A stretch of DNA of 33,164 nt from a virus. The stretch covers positions 1 through 33,164 of IMG/VR virus record IMGVR_UViG_3300017917_003890; one strand, written 5' to 3'. Every line of letters starts with the position of its first letter. The first letter of the stretch is position 1. The notes under the pieces are model-generated. The model made no database searches, had not been told where the DNA came from, and was given only the letters and a program-made list of their open reading frames with translations. Below, piece after piece: positions 17,812 through 23,998 of the stretch. The position numbers and the translations under genes are program-made.

Positions 17812-18334
17812 TTTTATTCTCCTCGGCCAACAGGCGTTTTTGTTCTTCACGCTTTTTACAACGAATTGAATGTGCTAATTTCATTTCTTCGGACCAGCGT
17901 TTTACATGCGGTTTACCTTTTCCGGGATGTGATTTGCCCTTCATTGCACCACCGTCTCTTCTTTTCCAACCCCCGACTTTTGTAGTTGCATGTCGCAGTT
18001 TTTGTGCTGCCTTCATGCGTTCTATGCTTTCGGGACTATGTGTCTTGTTACCGCCTGCTTCTCGGTTGTTATACACTACAATGTCTTGGGTCCTGTAATG
18101 GTTAAGCCAGTATTCTTCCTTGGCGTTTAATTCATCAACGGAACTAGCAGAATCAATTATTTCCCACACAAAAGATTCCTTACCGTATTTTCTAATACTG
18201 TCGTATAAGTAGCTTTTTTTACCACGGCGAGCATCGGCTAAATGAGCGTACCACCGCATCTTGGGGTTTTTTTGAATGGTTTGGCCAATGTAGACTTTTC
18301 CATTTGAAGTGTTTGTTATTTTGTAAATATGCAT
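17792..18334 (-). CDS. GIY-YIG homing endonuclease, free-standing between gp14 and gp15
   Basis: A 180-aa protein. IYKITNTSNGKVYIGQT (residues 3-19) is a GIY-YIG motif. RWYAHLADARRG (about 27-38) supplies the conserved Arg helix and EEYWLNHY (about 72-79) the metal-binding Glu. The C-terminal part, SPESIERMKAAQKLR followed by MKGKSHPGKGKPHVKRW, resembles NUMOD3-type DNA-binding repeats. These enzymes nick or cut a site in related phage genomes that lack the insert, so the element is copied by repair. No intron is evident: gp14 and gp15 are complete on either side. Its last codons overlap the start region of gp15 by 20 nt. A CATAAATA box ends 4 nt before the ATG. Confidence 0.88.
   Translation of the reverse strand: MHIYKITNTSNGKVYIGQTIQKNPKMRWYAHLADARRGKKSYLYDSIRKYGKESFVWEIIDSASSVDELNAKEEYWLNHYRTQDIVVYNNREAGGNKTHSPESIERMKAAQKLRHATTKVGGWKRRDGGAMKGKSHPGKGKPHVKRWSEEMKLAHSIRCKKREEQKRLLAEENKNSSLFL
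17819..17824 (-). promoter_or_regulatory. Shine-Dalgarno site that selects the ATT start of gp15
   Basis: GAGGAG on the - strand, 7 nt ahead of the in-frame ATT at 17811-17809 and inside the last codons of the GIY-YIG gene. Its ideal strength and spacing are the main reason to place the gp15 start there. Confidence 0.7.
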
Positions 18335-18338
18335 CCTT

Positions 18339-18346
18339 TATTTATG
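18339..18346 (-). promoter_or_regulatory. Late-promoter-like CATAAATA before the GIY-YIG gene
   Basis: 7 of 8 matches to TATAAATA, ending only 4 nt before the ATG at 18334. The promoter lies in the loop of a possible stem in read-through RNA (18373-18367 with 18333-18327, ATATGCA with TGCATAT), which would include the start codon. Confidence 0.5.
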
Positions 18347-18374
18347 TGTCGAGGTAGAAAAATTGTTGCATATA

Positions 18375-19751
18375 TTACTCGTTTGGCTGTCCTGGTTGCG
18401 TACCTGGTCTTGGACGCGGCGGCTTAAAACCGTTGTCATCACCGTTGTCTGCACGTGGACGTAATGCTTCGCTGAGACTCTGGCGGCTAGGAATATTGCC
18501 CAGGTCCTTGGTATTAACAGTGTATGTATTGTTGACAAAGCTGGAACGCAAAGTATTGTTGCTAGGCCCGTTGTTGAGATTGGTACGGACTTTGTCCTCA
18601 ACTTTGATCCAACGTTTGCCATCAAATCGGAACAAACGATTTGGGAAATAGTCTAGGCGCAGACAATAATCGCCTTGCGCAGCACCCAGAGGAAAAGCAA
18701 CACCTGTGGTTACCGGCAAGCCATTTGGAGGAATACCGTCGCCAGTTAAGTAACCACTGGTGTAGCCATCGCCGGTGGGGGTCACAGACATTCCACTAAC
18801 AGTAGAATCTACAGTAGGTTGTGTTTCGTCAGCAGTTAATCCAGCAGGATTAGCAGGTTGATCTAATTCAGTAGTGGGCTCAACATAATATGTTGTGGTG
18901 TCATAACCAGACAGCGGAACCTCCACATCTGCTTGTTGTAGGATAGCATCGTTGAGCTGGTAATCTTTGGGTCGTGTGGACATTTGATCGCTGACAGTAG
19001 GAGGATCGTACGGTTGCCAGTAGTTGGTATCTGTGATATCTGTGCCAGCTGGAACGTTTTGTGTAGCCTGGAAATATACATCGCCTTGGTTGACAATGGT
19101 GCCTTCTGGATAAAAATTACCCGGGTCCCAAATGTTTTGTTCAACCATGGGCTTGTCTGTGACTTGTTTGAACTCTTGACTATTGGTCAACGGTGTTGCT
19201 TTGACACGCCAGGTATGCGGCAACCAAGTTTGACTAAAGCCTTCGCTGGCAAATGCTGCATCTTGAATAACGTAATATTTGGGCAGCGGTAGCGGAATAC
19301 TAGGGTCCAATGGATGATAGTCTTTTAGGTTAGGAATCTCTAATACATCACCGTTCATGAGCTTACGACCAATGGTATCAATCATGTCGTTGTAATGAAA
19401 CGTGATAAACAACGTGTCATTGTTTAAAAACAGTCCAAACTGGCTCAAATCAAAGTCGATGTCTTGTTGGTTGTAAACACCTCGTAATGTGTATACATCA
19501 GGATCGTATGAGCGATCGCGAGTTTCTAACAACAGCAAGTCTTGTATGTTCAGTGGATTTTCAGTATCGTAAATTGGCTGTGTTGCATCGCCGTTGCCCG
19601 AAAGAGCCGAGTCTTGACCGCCCGGTTGGGCACCCATGAACTTGTGGATAAAGATATCCAGTCCACCAACTGTGTACATTTCGGATATGGTTCGATCCAA
19701 AAACTGATAGTCTCTTGTTCTATTTGGGCGGTATAAACTTAGGCGTGGCAT
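18375..19751 (-). CDS. 14: Neck protein gp14 (458 aa)
   Basis: I assign gp14 from the order DFDLSQFGLFLNNDTLFITF, GRKLMNGDVLEIPNLKDY, LPKYYVIQDAAFASEGFSQT and WLPHTWRVKATPLTNSQEF, which is the conserved core of T4-type neck proteins, and from its adjacency to gp15. Gp14 with gp13 forms the collar that accepts the tail. It is much longer than T4 gp14 (256 aa). Residues about 209-250 form an insert, NIWDPGNFYPEGTIVNQGDV then YFQATQNVPAG and YWQPYD, laid out like a small chitin-binding type (CBM5/12) fold. The C-terminal 100 residues hold the W-motif RFDGKRWIKVED and a basic Pro/Gly-rich tail. The ATG follows a CATAAATACTA box by 7 nt with no Shine-Dalgarno site. It heads the - strand unit, divergent from the gene at 19827. 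Confidence 0.7.
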   Translation of the reverse strand: MPRLSLYRPNRTRDYQFLDRTISEMYTVGGLDIFIHKFMGAQPGGQDSALSGNGDATQPIYDTENPLNIQDLLLLETRDRSYDPDVYTLRGVYNQQDIDFDLSQFGLFLNNDTLFITFHYNDMIDTIGRKLMNGDVLEIPNLKDYHPLDPSIPLPLPKYYVIQDAAFASEGFSQTWLPHTWRVKATPLTNSQEFKQVTDKPMVEQNIWDPGNFYPEGTIVNQGDVYFQATQNVPAGTDITDTNYWQPYDPPTVSDQMSTRPKDYQLNDAILQQADVEVPLSGYDTTTYYVEPTTELDQPANPAGLTADETQPTVDSTVSGMSVTPTGDGYTSGYLTGDGIPPNGLPVTTGVAFPLGAAQGDYCLRLDYFPNRLFRFDGKRWIKVEDKVRTNLNNGPSNNTLRSSFVNNTYTVNTKDLGNIPSRQSLSEALRPRADNGDDNGFKPPRPRPGTQPGQPNE

Positions 19752-19758
19752 AGTCTAG

Positions 19759-19766
19759 TATTTATG
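19759..19766 (-). promoter_or_regulatory. Late promoter CATAAATACTA of the gp14 unit
   Basis: CATAAATA followed by CTA closely matches the extended T4 late consensus (TATAAATACTATT). It ends 7 nt before the gp14 ATG, so a T4-like start site would give an mRNA with only a few leader bases. Confidence 0.65.
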
Positions 19767-19772
19767 GGCAGG

Positions 19773-19801
19773 TTGACCATAAATTGGACAAGTGCTATAA
19801 T
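19773..19801 (+). promoter_or_regulatory. Near-perfect sigma70 promoter with extended -10
   Basis: TTGACC (19773-19778), 17-nt spacer, TATAAT (19796-19801) preceded by TGC. It is followed by AAGGAG and the ATG at 19827. It would be read by unmodified host RNA polymerase, hence early, and is back to back with the gp14 late promoter. Confidence 0.88.
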
Positions 19802-19826
19802 TACAAAATCACAACAAGGAGCCCCC

Positions 19827-20966
19827 ATGGTTGCTGTAGCAAAAAGTATTAAGCCACTGAATCCCCGCAGTCCTGACACCAAATATGTTGGGGACGAGCC
19901 TCTGTGGCGTAGTCAACCCACAGAAGATCGTTTTACCGCTTTGAGCCGTGCATTTAATTGGTACAATTACTTTTACGGCAAAAAAGAAGCCAAAGACTTT
20001 GTTGCGGCTTACTTGGACTTGCACGATCGTGCCCGGGACGCCAAAAAGATTCGCAGTCTCAGTGACAGTCAAATTCGTCTGACCACGGGCTGGCTGTGTC
20101 GTATGAGCATGATGGGACTGCAACTCAGCGAACACGAACAAATCAAGCTAGACAATTTGATTGCCGAATTGCTGGCAATCAAAGACGCACCCAAGACAGA
20201 AGTTAGTACTGACGAGCCTGAAGTGCCCAAAACTACAATTCAGGACCGCCTGCGTGAAAAAGTGTCCGAATGCTTGGGCGAGCTTGACGGTTTGTTCGAC
20301 GAGTTTCTTACGTCGGGTGCCAAGCTCAATGCTGACTACAAACCTGTGGCATTGATGCGTAGCATGAACATTGCCCCGCAGATGATTTCCATGATCCGTG
20401 ACACTTGGGCCCGTAAACTCACTGAGTTTGAAACAGCAGTTGAAGGCAAAGATGCCGACTTGGCCAAAGGCTACGACTATCTAACCAAAACACAACTTAA
20501 AAACTGTGTTAAGTTCTGCGAGCTTGTGATCTCAGACTGCGGCAGCTATGTGCAGATCAAGAAAGTGGAACGCAAGCCTCGCAAGGTCAAGCCTGTGAGC
20601 CCGGAGAAAAAGGCAGCTAAGTTCAAGATCTGTGCAGAATTTGCTGAACTCAAACTCAAGTCACTGCCTGCGGCACAACTGGTAGACAAGAGCGAAGCAT
20701 GGCTATATGACAGTAAAAAGCGCAAGCTGATCCACCTTGTGGCTGATGAATATGCCAAAGTGTTCACGGTTAAAAACAATGCTGTAGTGGGATTTAGTAC
20801 CACAGAAACTGTGCAAAAGACACTGCGCAAACCGGCCGAGCAGCTCAAAGCAATTCAAACAGCAGGAAAGCCAGCAGCTCGCAAAGCATTCAAGGATATC
20901 AAAGCCACTGAAACTGCGTGGAATGGCCGCGGCAGTGAAAACATTGTAATCCTTAGAGCGTGGTAA
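19827..20966 (+). CDS. Unknown protein (379 aa) behind an early-type promoter
   Basis: The start at 19827 is chosen because AAGGAG precedes it and because it lies just downstream of a sigma70 promoter; an ATG at 19764 would be upstream of that promoter. The protein is largely helical and charged: an N-terminal domain (to about residue 130, with WRSQPTEDRFTALSRAFNWY), an acidic linker, a helical middle, a very basic stretch (KKVERKPRKVKPVSPEKKAA, about residues 245-265) and a C-terminal domain with EAWLYDSKKRKLIHLVADEY and GFSTTETVQKTLRKP. There are no catalytic motifs, membrane segments or Cys clusters. I recognise it only as a conserved hypothetical of aquatic T4-like phages. The codons look more GC-rich than in the fibre genes. 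The basic linker suggests nucleic-acid binding, but this is inference. Confidence 0.75.
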   Translation: MVAVAKSIKPLNPRSPDTKYVGDEPLWRSQPTEDRFTALSRAFNWYNYFYGKKEAKDFVAAYLDLHDRARDAKKIRSLSDSQIRLTTGWLCRMSMMGLQLSEHEQIKLDNLIAELLAIKDAPKTEVSTDEPEVPKTTIQDRLREKVSECLGELDGLFDEFLTSGAKLNADYKPVALMRSMNIAPQMISMIRDTWARKLTEFETAVEGKDADLAKGYDYLTKTQLKNCVKFCELVISDCGSYVQIKKVERKPRKVKPVSPEKKAAKFKICAEFAELKLKSLPAAQLVDKSEAWLYDSKKRKLIHLVADEYAKVFTVKNNAVVGFSTTETVQKTLRKPAEQLKAIQTAGKPAARKAFKDIKATETAWNGRGSENIVILRAW

Positions 20967-20981
20967 CTTGATTGGGGCAGT

Positions 20982-20989
20982 GCTAAATA
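20982..20989 (+). promoter_or_regulatory. Late-promoter-like octamer GCTAAATA of gp13
   Basis: 6 of 8 matches to TATAAATA, lying directly before the hairpin 20990-21008. The T4-type start site would fall near 20995, inside the 5' arm of that hairpin. Confidence 0.5.
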
Positions 20990-21008
20990 TTGAGAACGGA
21001 GTTCTCAA
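20990..21008 (+). promoter_or_regulatory. RBS-sequestering hairpin in front of gp13
   Basis: TTGAGAAC (20990-20997), loop GGA, GTTCTCAA (21001-21008): a perfect 8-bp inverted repeat. The Shine-Dalgarno CGGAG spans the loop and the base of the 3' arm, and the last paired base is the A of the gp13 ATG. Early read-through RNA from the promoter at 19773 would carry the whole hairpin. A late RNA begun near 20995 would lack most of the 5' arm. Confidence 0.75.
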
Positions 21009-21778
21009 TGACTGAAACCAGCGACAACACACTGCCCCAATTAAAGCAGAACCTAATTGAATATGTACAGCTTCAGCTGGCAAATCAAATCGTAGATCTA
21101 GAGCTGGATCCAGCACACTACGAAGCTGCCTATCAGAAAACCATTGGCACTTATCGCCAGCGGGCACAAAACGCCTATGAAGAAGCTTACATCTTCATGG
21201 AACTGGTCAATGACGTTAGCATTTACACACTGCCGCAAGAAGTGGCCAGTGTGCGTCAAGTATTTCGTAGAACATTTGGTAACAGCCAAGGTCCGTTTGC
21301 TTCAAACTTTGATCCGTTTGCACAGGCCAGCATCAACGTTTACTTGATGAATTTCAACTCTGCAGGTAACCTTGCTACCTACGACTTCTATACACAATAC
21401 GTGGAACTGGCTGCACGTATGTTTGGCGGGTTCATGAACTACACGTTCAATCCAGTGACCAAAAAATTACAGCTGATTCGTGACCCCAAAGGCACTGGCG
21501 AACATGTGTTGCTTTGGACATATCAACTCAAGCCTGAAATACAACTGCTGAGTGACTACCAAATCCAACAGTGGATCAAAGATTACATGGTTGCAAACTG
21601 CAAAATGATCATTGGCGAGGCTCGTGAAAAATTTGCTACCATTGCAGGCCCACAAGGTGGTGGTCAGCTCAATGGTGCCGCAATGAAGTCAGAAGCCAAA
21701 GAAGCCATGACTGAACTGATTGAACAACTCAAGACCTATGTAGATGCAAGTCAGCCATTGACTTGGGTTATTGGTTAA
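21008..21778 (+). CDS. 13: Neck protein gp13 (256 aa)
   Basis: The C-terminal half carries the most telling gp13 signature: IIGEAREKFATIAGPQGGG, then LNGAAMKSEAKEAMTELIEQ and the end PLTWVIG. The N-terminal part (LIEYVQLQLANQIVDLELDP, AYQKTIGTYRQRAQNAYEE, YTLPQEVASVRQVFRRTFG) also fits. Gp13 binds the portal vertex and, with gp14, forms the neck to which the tail attaches. The length is near T4 gp13 (309 aa). ATG 21008 is chosen because ACGGAG sits 6 nt upstream; a TTG at 20990 would lie within the hairpin. The stop overlaps the next start in TAATG, so translation of the next gene is likely coupled. Confidence 0.85.
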   Translation: MTETSDNTLPQLKQNLIEYVQLQLANQIVDLELDPAHYEAAYQKTIGTYRQRAQNAYEEAYIFMELVNDVSIYTLPQEVASVRQVFRRTFGNSQGPFASNFDPFAQASINVYLMNFNSAGNLATYDFYTQYVELAARMFGGFMNYTFNPVTKKLQLIRDPKGTGEHVLLWTYQLKPEIQLLSDYQIQQWIKDYMVANCKMIIGEAREKFATIAGPQGGGQLNGAAMKSEAKEAMTELIEQLKTYVDASQPLTWVIG

Positions 21779-22500
21779 TGGACAACACGTTAGTTGTAGG
21801 TTGCAGTTTTGTATCCTGTTTGTTGAACGACGATAACAATATTGGGTACCCTCGTTACACAGTATTTGCATCACCAGGCTCAGGAAATCAAGCCATTGCT
21901 GCTCGTGCAATATATGAGTTAAGCAGTCAAAAATACAACAGTGCTGTGATCTTATGGTCTGGAATCAACAGACTTGATGCTACTTTAAGCAAAGAACTAC
22001 AACAAAATTCTTACCCAGATGACCCACATATTTGGACAGCAAAGTGTGATGTAGGGTCAATGGTTTGGTATCACGCCGGCGGTTTAGCCGGCGGCGGCTT
22101 TGGACCGGGTACTACTGCCCCAAAACCAATCTCGGACTATTTTTATAATCAATACATGGCAGCTATGGTAAGTGACAGGTACCTAACCGAATTGTCATTG
22201 CTCGGTATAATTTCTGCGCAGTCTCTCTTGGAACGACTCAAATTGCCATATAAAATGGGATTTATATATGATATACACCAGGACACTGATCCAGCAAATC
22301 ACAATAGTCACGGCCATGGAAAAATTAATTCCGACACGCCCTTGTATAATCTAGTAGATTGGGAAAAGTTTACCAAATTTGAACCACCCTACGAATGGGC
22401 AAAAAAACAAAATTTACTAAGCGACGATAATTATCACCCGACTACAAATGCAATGATTGAGTGGTTTAAGTTGTCCATGGACATTGACTTGCAAGCGTAA
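21778..22500 (+). CDS. SGNH/GDSL-hydrolase-like protein (240 aa)
   Basis: It begins in the TAATG overlap with gp13. SGNH blocks can be read in order: VVGCSFVS (Ser10, block I), SPGSGNQAIAARAIYE (Gly/Asn, block II), ILWSGINRLD (block III-like) and DDNYHPTTNA near the C-terminus (Asp/His, block V). These enzymes hydrolyse ester or acyl groups on lipids or glycans. Here O-acetyl groups on a host surface glycan or on a phage sugar are possible targets. Related GCSF ... WSG ... HP proteins occur in aquatic T4-like phages with no proven activity. No signal peptide is visible. The translational link to gp13 suggests production with virion parts, so it could be virion-bound, but that is inference. 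Confidence 0.65.
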   Translation: MDNTLVVGCSFVSCLLNDDNNIGYPRYTVFASPGSGNQAIAARAIYELSSQKYNSAVILWSGINRLDATLSKELQQNSYPDDPHIWTAKCDVGSMVWYHAGGLAGGGFGPGTTAPKPISDYFYNQYMAAMVSDRYLTELSLLGIISAQSLLERLKLPYKMGFIYDIHQDTDPANHNSHGHGKINSDTPLYNLVDWEKFTKFEPPYEWAKKQNLLSDDNYHPTTNAMIEWFKLSMDIDLQA

Positions 22501-22512
22501 TTCTGCTACAAT
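22484..22512 (+). promoter_or_regulatory. Sigma70-type promoter with extended -10 inside the SGNH gene end
   Basis: TTGACT (22484-22489), 17-nt spacer, TACAAT (22507-22512) preceded by TGC. It starts within the last codons of the upstream gene. Transcription would begin near 22519, essentially at the start of the exonuclease gene. Confidence 0.75.
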
Positions 22513-22517
22513 GCAGA

Positions 22518-23039
22518 ATGGATCTAATGATTGACCTTGAAGGTTTGGCCACCGGACCGGACGCAACTATTCTAACTATAGCCGCACAAGCGTTTGATCC
22601 GCTTGGCCACGGCTATTATGAACAATCTTACTATGCTAGAGTTACTCTAGAAAGCCAAGAAAATCGTCAAATTGAACAAGGCACCATTGACTGGTGGGCC
22701 ACACAACCTGCTATAATTCGAGATGAGGCTTTTGCCGAAGACAATCGTATTCCACTGGACCAAGCACTTGACGGCTTGGGCAAGCTGATCTGGCACTCCA
22801 AGAGAATCTGGGCCCAAGGTCCTACTTACGATATGAACATTCTTGAGCATGCTTACAAGAGCTATAACAAGCCCTTGCCTTGGAAATATTTCATGGTGCG
22901 GGACAGTCGCACAGTGTTTAGCCTATGGCCTGATCAGCCCATTCCGCCTACCAGTCACCATGCTCTGGAAGATTGTAGACGTCAAATTGGCATGCTGCAA
23001 AATACATTACGGCACCTCAAAGTAACTGAACTAAAATGA
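22518..23039 (+). CDS. DEDDh 3'-5' exonuclease (Rv2179c-like / DnaQ fold)
   Basis: Catalytic residues of the DEDDh family are all visible: D6 and E8 (MIDLEGLATG), D105 (GPTYDMNILEHA), and H147 with D152 (HHALEDCRRQ). IDWWATQP and IWAQGPTYDMNIL resemble the Rv2179c-like exoribonuclease subfamily, which is common in phages. It removes nucleotides from 3' ends of RNA or DNA with two metal ions; RNA turnover or DNA repair are both possible. There is no Shine-Dalgarno site before ATG 22518. The expected transcript start (about 22519) would even exclude it, so ATG 22527 (residue 4), which retains the full active site, may be the real leaderless start. The stop overlaps the kinase start as ATGA. Confidence 0.88.
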   Translation: MDLMIDLEGLATGPDATILTIAAQAFDPLGHGYYEQSYYARVTLESQENRQIEQGTIDWWATQPAIIRDEAFAEDNRIPLDQALDGLGKLIWHSKRIWAQGPTYDMNILEHAYKSYNKPLPWKYFMVRDSRTVFSLWPDQPIPPTSHHALEDCRRQIGMLQNTLRHLKVTELK

Positions 23040-23641
23040 ACATTTTTCAAGCTTCTGAAACACAAAAAAAACCCGAGCTACCCAAGCTGCTGATCATCGG
23101 CAATGCTCGTCACGGCAAAGATACTGTGTGCGAAATTTTGCGTGATGAATTTGGATACAGTTTCCGTTCTAGCTCGGACTTTTGTGCTGAACGTTTTATC
23201 TACGCTGCCCTCAAAGACAAGTACGGTTATACCAGCTATGAGCAGTGCTTTGAAGATCGTCACAATCATAGAGCAGAATGGTATGACATGATACACGATT
23301 ACTGCCGTGATGATTATGCTAGACTAGGCAGAGAAATTTTTGCCGAAAATGACATTTATTGCGGATTGCGAAACAAAGCCGAGTTTCATGCCATGAAAAA
23401 CACAGGTGTGTTTGACTATGCAATTTGGGTCGATCGCTGCGATCATTTGCCACAAGAAGATCGCTCAAGCATGAGCTTGGAAATTTGGATGGCTGACTAT
23501 GTTATTGACAACAACGGTACATTGGCAGATCTAAAACGCAACACTCGTGAACTTGTTATGCGTCTGGTTGAAGATCACCGGCACGCCATACTGAATCAGA
23601 TTTTGCTAAATCGACTTCGCAGTTACGGCACACAGTTTTGA
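23036..23641 (+). CDS. Deoxynucleoside monophosphate kinase-like P-loop protein
   Basis: A 201-aa protein with the Walker A sequence GNARHGKDT (residues 22-30), the GKDT form typical of phage dNMP kinases (T4 gp1 type) and dephospho-CoA-kinase-like folds. Farther on, YAIWVDRCDHLPQEDRSS has the Arg-rich lid pattern and SLEIWMADYVIDNNGTLADL the typical end (D-x-V-I-x-N-x-G-T). The enzyme would phosphorylate dNMPs to dNDPs to feed phage DNA synthesis. The exact nucleotide specificity is unknown and a different small-molecule kinase is not excluded. The start is ATGA-coupled to the exonuclease, so the two form an early metabolic pair. Its 3' end overlaps the convergent HNH gene by 86 nt. Confidence 0.75.
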   Translation: MNIFQASETQKKPELPKLLIIGNARHGKDTVCEILRDEFGYSFRSSSDFCAERFIYAALKDKYGYTSYEQCFEDRHNHRAEWYDMIHDYCRDDYARLGREIFAENDIYCGLRNKAEFHAMKNTGVFDYAIWVDRCDHLPQEDRSSMSLEIWMADYVIDNNGTLADLKRNTRELVMRLVEDHRHAILNQILLNRLRSYGTQF

Positions 23642-23903
23642 GATTCTTTAACGCAACATTGTTGAGATCTCCGTCAACATGATACACTAAAGTTTGTGCC
23701 GAGTAGCGGGCTTTAAACCCGCACTTGTCGCAGATCATTTTCTTTCGATACCCTGCTGCTTCCCAGCGGGGTATTCTCTTTTTAAGACCACGGCCTTTGC
23801 GGAGACAGTTGTCGCAGCGTGTACGATAATGTCTGACATCATCCTTGATGTAGTTTACAGCACAAGGGCGCTGGTTACAAGCTTGACAAATAGGTCTTTG
23901 CAT
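23556..23903 (-). CDS. HNH-type endonuclease-like zinc protein (115 aa)
   Basis: Using ATG 23903, four CxxC pairs are visible (C6/C9, C30/C33, C58/C61, C92/C95), enough for two zinc sites. YHVDGDLNNVALKNLKTVCR followed by NC is the beta-beta-alpha HNH core with H75, D77 and N81. Such proteins cut or nick DNA, as free-standing homing enzymes or packaging-related nucleases. This family, ending in WRAGDLQPD, recurs in aquatic T4-like phages at stable positions, which argues against a purely selfish role. A TTG 27 nt upstream could extend it, but the homologous start is at MQRPIC. No Shine-Dalgarno site is seen; a CATAAATA box ends 4 nt before the ATG. The final 86 nt overlap the kinase gene in antisense. 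Confidence 0.78.
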   Translation of the reverse strand: MQRPICQACNQRPCAVNYIKDDVRHYRTRCDNCLRKGRGLKKRIPRWEAAGYRKKMICDKCGFKARYSAQTLVYHVDGDLNNVALKNLKTVCRNCEVDLAKSDSVWRAGDLQPDA

Positions 23904-23907
23904 GAAA

Positions 23908-23915
23908 TATTTATG
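23908..23915 (-). promoter_or_regulatory. Late-promoter-like CATAAATA before the HNH gene
   Basis: 7 of 8 matches to TATAAATA on the - strand, ending 4 nt before ATG 23903, the same spacing as before the GIY-YIG gene. The transcript would start about at the ATG. Confidence 0.55.
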
Positions 23916-23964
23916 GTGGACCTTTGCCAAAGGGCAGCGTAGAGTGGTGATTTTGGAGGATATC

Positions 23965-23972
23965 TATAAATA
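23965..23972 (+). promoter_or_regulatory. Consensus late promoter TATAAATA of the sheath gene
   Basis: Exact T4 late -10 element (TATAAATATTAG), 26 nt before the sheath ATG, with AAAAGGA (23984-23990) as ribosome site between them. It is the best late promoter of the window, in front of one of the most abundant virion proteins. Confidence 0.85.
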
Positions 23973-23998
23973 TTAGAAACTTGAAAAGGAACCCCATT

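Noticed and set aside
19764-19826. Upstream ATG extending the 379-aa gene by 21 codons
   Set aside because: It lies before the sigma70 -35 element and has no ribosome site. AAGGAG points to ATG 19827.
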